A stretch of DNA of 28,988 bases from Betaproteobacteria bacterium UBA5582 (lineage in GTDB: Bacteria > Pseudomonadota > Gammaproteobacteria > Burkholderiales > Rhodocyclaceae), in contig DILW01000101.1 of NCBI GenBank assembly GCA_002425245.1, forward strand, positions 1 to 28,988. The letters are read 5' to 3'. The notes beneath the pieces are model-generated. The model did not search any database, was not told where the DNA came from, and saw only the letters and a list, made by a program, of their open reading frames with translations. The position numbers were made by a program, and so were the translations under genes. Shown in pieces: positions 23,049 to 28,988 of this stretch. Positions within the stretch are counted from its first letter, which is position 1; every line of letters begins with the position of its first letter.

Positions 23049-24293
23049 CTAGAAGACGAGGCGTCCGTCCACCAGTGTCCGGCGGACCTGTCCACGCATC
23101 GGATAACCCAGCCAGGGCGAATTCTTGCCCCGGCTGCGCAGCGATTCCGGGGTCAGCGTCCACTCCGCCTGCGGATCGAAGATGCAGATGTCGGCTGCCG
23201 CGCCGACGGCCAGGGTGCCGCGGTCGAGGCCGATGATGGCGGCCGGCGCGCAGGTGATGCGGGCGAGCGCGGCGGCCAGCGGCAGGCTTTCCTGTTCGGC
23301 CCATTTCAGCGTCAGCGGCAGCAGTACTTCGAGGCCGGTTGCGCCCGGCTTGGCTTCGCCGAAGGGGACCAGCTTGTCGTCGGCGCCGACCGGCGTGTGG
23401 TCCGAGCAGACGGCGGCGAAGCCCTGGGCAGCCGCTGCTGACAGGGCAGCGCGATCGTTCCGGGTACGCAGCGGTGGCAGGAAGCGGGCGTGGGTATCGA
23501 AAAAGCCGATGTCGTTCTCGGTCAGCAGGAGATGGTGCACCCCGATGTCGAAGCTGACCGGCAAGCCTTCGGCCATCGCCGCCTTGGCCAGGTCGACGCC
23601 GGCCGCCGACGACAGCCGGGTCAGATGCACGCGGCAGCCGGTATCGCGCACCAGTTGCACGATGGTGGCGATGGCGATGGTTTCTGCGGCGACCGGAATG
23701 CCGGCCAGGCCGAGGCGGGCGGAAACTTCGCCGTCGTGGGCGATGCCGTTGCGCGACAGCCAGTGGTCCTGCGGATGCAGGAAGACCGGAAAATCGAAGC
23801 TGGCGGCGTACTCCAGGGCGCGCAGCAGGGCCTCGGTATCGACCACCGGCACCTTGGCCTGCGAAAAAGCGACGCAACCGGCCTTCTTCAGTCCGGCCAG
23901 TTCGGACAGGCGCTCGCCTTGCAGGCCCAGGGTCAGCGCGCCGAGCGGCAAGACGCGGGCCTTGCGGATTTCCTTGGCGCGATGCACCAGGCGGTCGGCC
24001 AGTTCCGGCTCGTCGAGCGGCGGATCGGCGTCGGGCGGCACGACCACGCTGGTCACACCGCCGGCCACGGCGGCCGCCAGTTCGGCTTCGATCGAGTTGA
24101 GGCGGGCGCCCAGATCGATCAGGCCGGGGCAAACCACGCAGCCGGCCGCGTCAATGGTTTGTTCGGCGACGAAGCCGGCCGGTGCGGCGCCGACGGCGGC
24201 GATCCGGCCATCGACGACGTAGAGGTCGGCCCGGTCAAGGTCAAGGCCGGAGGCCGGATCGACGATGCGGCCGTGTTCAATCAGGATGTTCAT
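23049..24293 (-). CDS. pyrX: Dihydroorotase-like protein PyrC' (likely inactive ATCase partner)
   Basis: An amidohydrolase-fold protein of 414 residues of the dihydroorotase type I family, encoded directly after pyrB. The usual metal-binding HxH in P-G-x-x-D-L-H-x-H-L-R is replaced: the segment reads PGLIDLGARLN (56-66), with Gly62 and Arg64 in place of the two histidines. Some later family positions remain (FLHPQDH, HLTRLSS, CSDHTPVG). This matches the non-catalytic PyrC' (PyrX) of Pseudomonas, which is needed to assemble aspartate transcarbamoylase dodecamers with PyrB. A separate true dihydroorotase must then exist elsewhere. The ATG at 24293 is 1 nt after the pyrB stop, with CAGGGA as ribosome-binding site; an in-frame TTG at 24308 would overlap pyrB. 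Confidence 0.9.
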   Translation of the reverse strand: MNILIEHGRIVDPASGLDLDRADLYVVDGRIAAVGAAPAGFVAEQTIDAAGCVVCPGLIDLGARLNSIEAELAAAVAGGVTSVVVPPDADPPLDEPELADRLVHRAKEIRKARVLPLGALTLGLQGERLSELAGLKKAGCVAFSQAKVPVVDTEALLRALEYAASFDFPVFLHPQDHWLSRNGIAHDGEVSARLGLAGIPVAAETIAIATIVQLVRDTGCRVHLTRLSSAAGVDLAKAAMAEGLPVSFDIGVHHLLLTENDIGFFDTHARFLPPLRTRNDRAALSAAAAQGFAAVCSDHTPVGADDKLVPFGEAKPGATGLEVLLPLTLKWAEQESLPLAAALARITCAPAAIIGLDRGTLAVGAAADICIFDPQAEWTLTPESLRSRGKNSPWLGYPMRGQVRRTLVDGRLVF

Positions 24294-24294
24294 G

Positions 24295-25254
24295 TCAGTT
24301 CCCTGCAACGATGCTCATCACCGCCATGCGCACGGCGATACCGAAGGTGACCTGGGGCAGGATCACCGCCTGCGGCCCGTCGGCCACCGCCGAGTGGATC
24401 TCGACGCCGCGGTTCATCGGCCCCGGATGCATGACGATGGCGTCCGGCTTGGCCAGCGCCAGTTTCTGCGGGGTCAGGCCGTAGTGGCGGAAATACTCGC
24501 CAGCCGACGGCAGCAGGGCGCCGTTCATGCGTTCGTTCTGCAGGCGCAGCATGATCACCACGTCGCAATCCCTGAGGCCTTCTGCCATGTCGTGGAAGAC
24601 ATGCACGCCGAGCTTGTCGAGGTGCTTGGGCAGCAGCGTTTCCGGGCCGATGGCGCGGACTTCGGGGACGCCCAGCGTGGTCAGCGCGTGGATGTCGGAG
24701 CGGGCGACGCGCGAATGCAGGATGTCGCCGACGATGGCCACGCGCAGGTTGGAAAAATCCTGCTTGTAGTGGCGGATGGTGTACATGTCGAGCAAGCCCT
24801 GCGTCGGGTGCGCGTGGCGGCCGTCGCCGGCATTGACGACGTGGATGTCGTCGCGGCCGATGCGGCGCAGGTGTTCGGCGATCAGGTAGGGCGCGCCGGA
24901 GGAGGCGTGGCGGACGACGAACAGGTTGGCGTGCATCGCGCACAGGTTGTCGATGGTGTCGAGCAGGGTCTCGCCCTTGGCCGTCGACGAACGGCCGATG
25001 TCGAGGTTGATGACGTCGGCGCTCAAACGCTTGGCGGCAATCTCGAAGGTGGTGCGGGTGCGTGTCGAGTTCTCGAAGAACAGGTTGAACACGCTCTTGC
25101 CGCGCAGCAGCGGCACCTTCTTCACCTCGCGCGCCGACACTTCCATGAAGGAGGCGGCGGTATCGAGAATTTGCGTCATGATGGCGCGCGGCAGACCCTC
25201 GGTCGACAGCAGGTGGGTCAGCTCGCCGTTCGCGTTCAACTGCGGGTTATGCAT
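24295..25254 (-). CDS. pyrB: Aspartate carbamoyltransferase catalytic chain
   Basis: PyrB joins carbamoyl phosphate and aspartate to give carbamoyl aspartate, the committed step of pyrimidine synthesis. The 319-residue protein has the carbamoyl-phosphate loop NSTRTRT (62-68), the active-site loop SSTAKGET, GDGRHAHPTQGLLD, and the C-terminal HPGPMNRGVEI. No pyrI regulatory chain follows; instead pyrC' does, as in Pseudomonas class A enzymes. The ATG at 25254 overlaps the end of pyrR by 8 nt. A longer frame upstream lies in pyrR and is not homologous. Confidence 0.97.
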   Translation of the reverse strand: MHNPQLNANGELTHLLSTEGLPRAIMTQILDTAASFMEVSAREVKKVPLLRGKSVFNLFFENSTRTRTTFEIAAKRLSADVINLDIGRSSTAKGETLLDTIDNLCAMHANLFVVRHASSGAPYLIAEHLRRIGRDDIHVVNAGDGRHAHPTQGLLDMYTIRHYKQDFSNLRVAIVGDILHSRVARSDIHALTTLGVPEVRAIGPETLLPKHLDKLGVHVFHDMAEGLRDCDVVIMLRLQNERMNGALLPSAGEYFRHYGLTPQKLALAKPDAIVMHPGPMNRGVEIHSAVADGPQAVILPQVTFGIAVRMAVMSIVAGN

Positions 25255-25753
25255 TTTCCAGCCTCCAGGCGAGTTGGCCCTGTTCCTGTTTCTCCAGCAC
25301 CAGGCTTTGTTCCGGCGCCAGCTCGACCGCCCACACCTGCCAGGTGGCGGCCACCGGCAGCTCGCGGCCACCGCGGTCGGCGAGCACGGCCAGCGACACC
25401 GAGGCCGGACGCCCGTAGTCGAACAATTCGTTGATCGCCGCCCGGGTCGTCCGCCCGGTATAGAGCACGTCATCGACCAGGACGATGTGCCGGCCTTCGA
25501 TCTCGAACGGGATCAAGGTCGGTTTGACCTGCGGGTGCAGGCCCTTCTCGGCGAAATCGTCGCGGTAGAAGGAAACGTCGATCAGGCCGATTTCCTGATC
25601 GAGGCCGAGCAGCTCGCCGAGACGCTCGGCGATCCAGGCGCCGCCGCTGTAGATCCCGACCAGCACGGGATCGTTCGGCAACAGGGGGCGGATCAGTTCG
25701 GCCAGTTGCCGGCACTGGGCTTCGGCATCGGGCAGGGGGTCAGTGGGCAGCAT
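25247..25753 (-). CDS. pyrR: PyrR bifunctional uracil phosphoribosyltransferase/regulator homologue
   Basis: A PRTase-fold protein of 168 residues with the intact PRPP loop VLVDDVLYTGRTTRAA (91-106) and the SGGAWIAERL segment. Homologues make UMP from uracil and PRPP, and in Bacillus bind pyr mRNA to control attenuation. Here the DRG-RELP motif (126-133) is kept. The sequence after it (from AATWQVWAVEL) differs from the Bacillus D-Y-V-G-K-N type segment associated with RNA binding, as I recall it. The gene overlaps ruvX by 14 nt and pyrB by 8 nt, leaving no room for a leader attenuator in front of pyrR or pyrB. A regulatory role is therefore uncertain; the enzyme role is plausible. Confidence 0.92.
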   Translation of the reverse strand: MLPTDPLPDAEAQCRQLAELIRPLLPNDPVLVGIYSGGAWIAERLGELLGLDQEIGLIDVSFYRDDFAEKGLHPQVKPTLIPFEIEGRHIVLVDDVLYTGRTTRAAINELFDYGRPASVSLAVLADRGGRELPVAATWQVWAVELAPEQSLVLEKQEQGQLAWRLENA

Positions 25754-26165
25754 GCGGCAGACTTTCGAACCAGGTTTGAAGAATCAGTTGGGCGGCGACC
25801 GCGTCGAGCAGCGGCTTCGCCGACTTGGCATTGCGTCCGGTCTCGCGCAGGCGCGCCTCGGCGTCGAGCGAGCTGAGCCGCTCGTCGGCCATGGCAACCG
25901 GAAGATTGAAACGTTTCTGCAGACGTTCGGCGAACTTCGTCGCCAGCCGGGTCATCTCGTGCGGGGTGCCGTCGGCGTGGGTCGGCAGGCCGACCACCAG
26001 TTGCTCCGGCTGCCATTCGGCAATCAGCTTGCCGATCGCGGCGAAGCGCTCGTCGTTCGACTCGGCACGGATCACCGTCAGCGGATGCGCCGAGGCCAGC
26101 AGCGTCTCGCCGGTCGCCACGCCGATGCGCTTCTCGCCGAAGTCGAAGGCCAGCACCGTACCCAC
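25740..26165 (-). CDS. ruvX: Holliday junction resolvase-like protein RuvX/YqgF
   Basis: An RNase H-fold nuclease of 141 residues. In E. coli and others it is essential and needed for 16S rRNA pre-processing, and it is also named a Holliday-junction resolvase. Visible are the catalytic first-strand aspartate in LAFDFGEKRIGVA (Asp8), VVGLPTHADGT (about 57-67), and ADERLSS, with a late Asp in LLDAVAAQLIL. The start is a GTG (26165) 1 nt after the yqgE stop. The adjacent yqgE-ruvX order is conserved across proteobacteria. Confidence 0.94.
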   Translation of the reverse strand: MGTVLAFDFGEKRIGVATGETLLASAHPLTVIRAESNDERFAAIGKLIAEWQPEQLVVGLPTHADGTPHEMTRLATKFAERLQKRFNLPVAMADERLSSLDAEARLRETGRNAKSAKPLLDAVAAQLILQTWFESLPHAAH

Positions 26166-26166
26166 G

Positions 26167-26727
26167 CTAGGCGTGCCCGGCGATGTCGGAGAGTTGGGAA
26201 AAACTGATGCCCAGCTTCTGCATGGCCGCCGGCAGACGCTCTTCCGGCGGCAGGTCGAAGAGGATGCCGGCGCGCGCCGGCACGGTCAGCCAGGAGTTCT
26301 GCGCCAGTTCATCCTCGAGTTGCCCGGCGTCCCAGCCGGCGTAGCCGAGCGAAACGATGATCTCGTCGGGCAGGCCGTCCTTGGCCACCGCCGCGAGCAC
26401 GTCGCGCGAGCTGGTCAGGCCGATCTCGCCGGTGATCGCCAGCGTCGACTGCCAGTGGCCGACCGGCCGATGCAGCACGAAACCGCGGTCGAGCTGCACC
26501 GGCCCGCCGAAATACACCGGCAGGCGGGCCAGCGACGGCTGCTCCAGCTTGATGTCGATCTTCTCGAACAGGCCGGCCAGGTCCATATCGATCGGCCGGT
26601 TGACGATGATGCCCAGCGCCCCGTTCTCGTTGTGCTCGCAGATATAGACGAGCGCATTCGAGAAATAGGGATCTTCCAGCGCCGGCATGGCGATCAGAAA
26701 GTTGTCGGTCAGGTTGACGTTGTCCAT
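26167..26727 (-). CDS. yqgE: YqgE/AlgH family protein (UPF0301)
   Basis: A cytoplasmic protein of 186 residues in the AlgH/YqgE family. The family pattern is visible in FLIAMPALEDPYF (about 10-22), ENGALGIIVNRP, FGGPVQLDRGFVLHRP, and the C-terminal GYAGWDAGQLEDEL. Its biochemical role is not established; AlgH is linked to alginate regulation in Pseudomonas. The ATG at 26727 fits the family; an in-frame GTG at 26757 would add ten residues and has a better AGG-type site upstream, so it remains possible. It is the first gene of the operon that runs through pyrC'. A TTTAAAAT box lies only 10 nt ahead of the ATG. Confidence 0.92.
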   Translation of the reverse strand: MDNVNLTDNFLIAMPALEDPYFSNALVYICEHNENGALGIIVNRPIDMDLAGLFEKIDIKLEQPSLARLPVYFGGPVQLDRGFVLHRPVGHWQSTLAITGEIGLTSSRDVLAAVAKDGLPDEIIVSLGYAGWDAGQLEDELAQNSWLTVPARAGILFDLPPEERLPAAMQKLGISFSQLSDIAGHA

Positions 26728-26861
26728 GGCCGGGATTTTAAAGGAAAACACTGCCACCTCGCCGCTTCGTCGACGATGGAGCAGGGCGCAACTGTCATGG
26801 GTCGGTAACAGGACTGAATTAATCTGGCCTACCTTCGCTTCCCCCTGGGCGCCGCCCCTCG

Positions 26862-27350
26862 ATGTCTAGCACCTTCATTCCCCGTTTCCGTCTGCCTGTT
26901 CCCGCCGAGCCATTTGTCCGGCGCAGCGGCCAGTTCGCCGTCATCCTCGTAGCCGCTGGCGCCTGCTGGCTGCTTGCCGGCCTGCTATGGGGGTTCACGC
27001 ACAGTACGCCGGGCCCGGTCGAACTGCCCGATCGCCGCCCCGGGCCGGTCGGCGAACGGTTGGCCGGCCAGCTTCGCTTCGCCGGCCCAGCGGTGGCGGC
27101 CGTCGTGCCGGCCAACTTGATGCTGGTCGGCGTCAGCGCCTCGGCCGATGCCGGGCAGGCACGCGCCCTGATCCGGCGCGAGGGCGAAAGCCAGTTACTG
27201 GTCCTGGCCATCGGCGACGAAGTCAGCCCCGGCCTGCGCCTCACCCGGATCCAGGTCGACCGGGTACAACTCTCCGGCCCCGGCGGCGACAGCCTGCTGG
27301 TGCTCCCCAAAGTCGACACGGCGCCGCCGGCAAGCTCCACCAATGACTGA
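26862..27350 (+). CDS. gspC: Type II secretion system protein C (GspC), short form
   Basis: GspC is the inner-membrane link to the secretin of the type II secretion system. The 162-residue protein has a basic cytoplasmic N-terminus, one transmembrane helix (about 24-45), a Pro-rich spacer, and a homology-region domain (about 55-150; LMLVGVSA, LLVLAIGDEVSPGLRLTRIQVDRVQLS). The HR domain would contact the N0 domain of GspD. There is no PDZ or coiled-coil domain after it, so this is a short form, as in several beta- and gammaproteobacteria. It overlaps gspD by 8 nt. It is divergent from yqgE across 134 nt with no clear promoter; TAATCT at 26820-26825 is a weak candidate. Confidence 0.85.
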   Translation: MSSTFIPRFRLPVPAEPFVRRSGQFAVILVAAGACWLLAGLLWGFTHSTPGPVELPDRRPGPVGERLAGQLRFAGPAVAAVVPANLMLVGVSASADAGQARALIRREGESQLLVLAIGDEVSPGLRLTRIQVDRVQLSGPGGDSLLVLPKVDTAPPASSTND

Positions 27351-28988
27351 TCCCATCCTCACCGGCCGCCGTGCCGGGCTCGCTTGCGCCTGCCTGTTCG
27401 CCGCCCTGCTTGCCAGCTCCGCACAGGCAGCGGCGCCGGCTGCCGCGGCGGAACCGCTGACCATCAACTTCGTCGGTGCCGACATCCACTCGGCGGTCAA
27501 GGCCATCGGCCAGATGACCGGCCGCAATTTCGTCATCGACCCGCGGGTCAAGGGGCTCATCAATATCGTCTCCGGCCGCCCGGTCAGCCCCGAAACGGCT
27601 TACCAGACGCTGCTCGCCGCCCTGCGCCTGCAGGGCTTCGCGGTGGTCGAAGGGCGCAACGTCACGCGCATCCTGCCCGAGGCCGACGCGCGCAGCCAGG
27701 CCGGCCCGGTCAATGCCGCCGGCGGCGAGCAGATCAGCACCCAAGTCTTCCACATCCGTCACGAATCGGCGCCGCAACTGGTCAATGCGCTGAAGCCGCT
27801 GATCGGCGCCAACCAGTCGATCACCGCCAACGTTGCCAGCAACACCCTGCTCATTTCCGAATCGGCCGACAACCTGCGTCGGATCGGCCAGATCATCGCC
27901 GCCATCGACGTTCCCCAGGGCAACGACCCGCAGATGGTCACCCTGCGCCACGTCTCGGCACTGGAAGTCGGGCGCAACCTGCAGCAGTTGTTCCCCGCCA
28001 GCAGCAGCGGCGGCGGCCTGAACGTGACCACCGACCTGCGCGGCAACCGGCTCTTCCTGCGCGCCGACAACCCCGGCTTGCAAGTGCGGGCGGCAGCCAT
28101 GGCCGCCGCCATGGACAAGCCCGAATCCGGGCTGGGCAACATCCGGGTGGTCTATCTCAAGCACGGCGACGCGGTACACATGGCGCAGACCCTGCGCGCC
28201 ATCCTCGGTGCCGAAACCGGCAACCAGACGCAGCCGGCGCCCAGCCAGCCAGCCCCAACCGGCACTGCCAATGCCGCGCAGAACACCGCCAACGCGGCCG
28301 CGCCGGTCGCTGCCGCGAGCATGGCCAGCACCGCCGCGCCAAGCGCCAACGCCTTGCTGCCGGGCAGCACGATCCAGGCCGACCCGGCCAGCAACGCGCT
28401 GATCATCACCGCCCCGGACAGCGTCTTCGCCAACTTGCAGAACGTCATCGCCATGCTCGACCGGCGCCGTGCCCAGGTGCACATCGAAGCCCTGATCGTC
28501 GAGCTGAGCGCCGAACGCGCCGCTGAATTCGGCATCCAGTGGCAGGACCTGAGCGGCCTCTCGAAGAACGGCGTGCGCGCCATCGGCGGCACCAACTTCG
28601 GCGGCACCGGCCAGAACATCATCTCGGCTGCGACCAGCATCGGCAGCCTGGGCGGCGGCCTGAACTTCGGCGTGGTCAACGGCACCATCAACGTCCCCGG
28701 CCTCGGCGCCATCACCAACCTCGGCCTGCTCGCGCGCTTCCTGGAAAGCGAGACGCAGGCCAACATCCTGTCCACGCCGAGCATCATGACCCTGGACAAC
28801 GAGGAAGCGAAGATCGTCATCGGCCAGAACCTGCCCTTCGTCACTGGCGCCTACAGCACCACGGCCGGCAGCGGCACGGTGACGCCGTTCCAGACCTACG
28901 AGCGCCGCGACGTCGGCCTGACCCTGCGCGTCCGGCCGAAAATCACCGAAGGCGGCGTCGTCCACATCCAGATCTACCAGGAAGCCTC
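27343..28988 (+). CDS. gspD: Type II secretion secretin GspD (C-terminus off the window)
   Basis: The outer-membrane secretin ring through which folded proteins leave the cell. At least 548 residues are present: a signal peptide (about 1-29, ending SAQA/A), N0 (about 37-113), N1 (about 130-192), N2 (about 195-290), a low-complexity Ala/Pro/Asn/Thr linker (about 291-340), N3 (about 341-377), and the secretin core. The core carries the signature LSTPSIMTLDNEEAKIVIGQ (476-495) and RRDVGLTLRVRP (521-532). The frame is open to the window edge, so the last secretin strands and any S-domain are missing from view. The ATG overlaps the gspC stop by 8 nt. The first strand ILTGRRAGLACACLFA is the n/h region of the signal. 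Confidence 0.94.
   Translation, partial: MTDPILTGRRAGLACACLFAALLASSAQAAAPAAAAEPLTINFVGADIHSAVKAIGQMTGRNFVIDPRVKGLINIVSGRPVSPETAYQTLLAALRLQGFAVVEGRNVTRILPEADARSQAGPVNAAGGEQISTQVFHIRHESAPQLVNALKPLIGANQSITANVASNTLLISESADNLRRIGQIIAAIDVPQGNDPQMVTLRHVSALEVGRNLQQLFPASSSGGGLNVTTDLRGNRLFLRADNPGLQVRAAAMAAAMDKPESGLGNIRVVYLKHGDAVHMAQTLRAILGAETGNQTQPAPSQPAPTGTANAAQNTANAAAPVAAASMASTAAPSANALLPGSTIQADPASNALIITAPDSVFANLQNVIAMLDRRRAQVHIEALIVELSAERAAEFGIQWQDLSGLSKNGVRAIGGTNFGGTGQNIISAATSIGSLGGGLNFGVVNGTINVPGLGAITNLGLLARFLESETQANILSTPSIMTLDNEEAKIVIGQNLPFVTGAYSTTAGSGTVTPFQTYERRDVGLTLRVRPKITEGGVVHIQIYQEA

Noticed and set aside
22910..23095. N-terminal extension of the comEA frame
   Set aside because: It crosses the pyr terminator and has no ribosome-binding site, whereas the short start has AGGAGG and a signal peptide.
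23125..25434. Plus-strand open frames opposite pyrC' and pyrB
   Set aside because: Antisense shadows; they cross gene boundaries and the operon junctions of the real genes.
27241..28965. A 574-codon minus-strand frame opposite gspC/gspD
   Set aside because: gspD reads correctly on the plus strand with all secretin domains; the minus frame has no recognisable content.

Overview
The window is a GC-rich (roughly 65%) piece of bacterial chromosome, gene-dense and without mobile elements, CRISPR arrays, rRNA or tRNA genes that I can see. Gene content and order point to a betaproteobacterium, most likely of the Rhodocyclales (Dechloromonas/Azonexus-like). The cues are thiS-thiG-trmB-rdgC, argS followed by a SPOR-domain gene and dsbA, pilT-pilU back-to-back with yggS-proC-yggT-yggU, and yqgE-ruvX-pyrR-pyrB-pyrC'. 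The taxonomic placement is inference from synteny and protein style, not from a marker gene search.

Layout. (1) 1-6542, minus strand: a long run argS > SPOR protein > dsbA > short-chain dehydrogenase > thiS > thiG > trmB > rdgC (C-terminus cut by the window edge). Gaps are 0-13 nt or short overlaps, so this may be one transcript from a perfect TATAAT box ahead of argS. (2) 6614-8116, minus: a cytoplasmic GGDEF diguanylate cyclase, divergent from (3) 8293-13591, plus: ubiB, a SWIM-SNF2 helicase-like ATPase coupled to it by TGATG, and a secreted DUF302 protein, which converges with pncC. (4) 14095-14336: an intergenic region holding a probable small RNA with an anti-Shine-Dalgarno (CCTCCT) segment, a perfect 8-bp hairpin with a C-rich loop, and a rho-independent terminator; then a promoter and a membrane-anchored c-type cytochrome with its own perfect-palindrome terminator. 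(5) 14832-20227, minus: pilT > pilU > DUF4197 lipoprotein-like/periplasmic protein > an unrecognised 105-aa protein > rep helicase. (6) 20284-22614, plus: yggS-proC-yggT-yggU, tightly coupled. (7) 22631-26727, minus: a comEA-type DNA-binding protein behind its own AT-rich leader, and upstream of it the yqgE-ruvX-pyrR-pyrB-pyrC' operon, which ends at a clear terminator. (8) 26862-28988, plus: gspC and gspD, the start of a type II secretion cluster, with gspD running off the window.

How the genes work together: most are housekeeping (tRNA charging and modification, thiamine thiazole synthesis, pyrimidine synthesis, proline synthesis, ubiquinone synthesis, DNA repair). A second theme is the cell envelope and surface: twitching-motility ATPases, a DNA-uptake type HhH protein, a type II secretin, oxidative folding by DsbA, and a SPOR cell-wall protein. 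The most unusual items are the small RNA at about 14200-14271, which resembles the 3' tail of 16S rRNA, and the catalytically degenerate dihydroorotase paired with pyrB and a PyrR that has no visible attenuator to act on.
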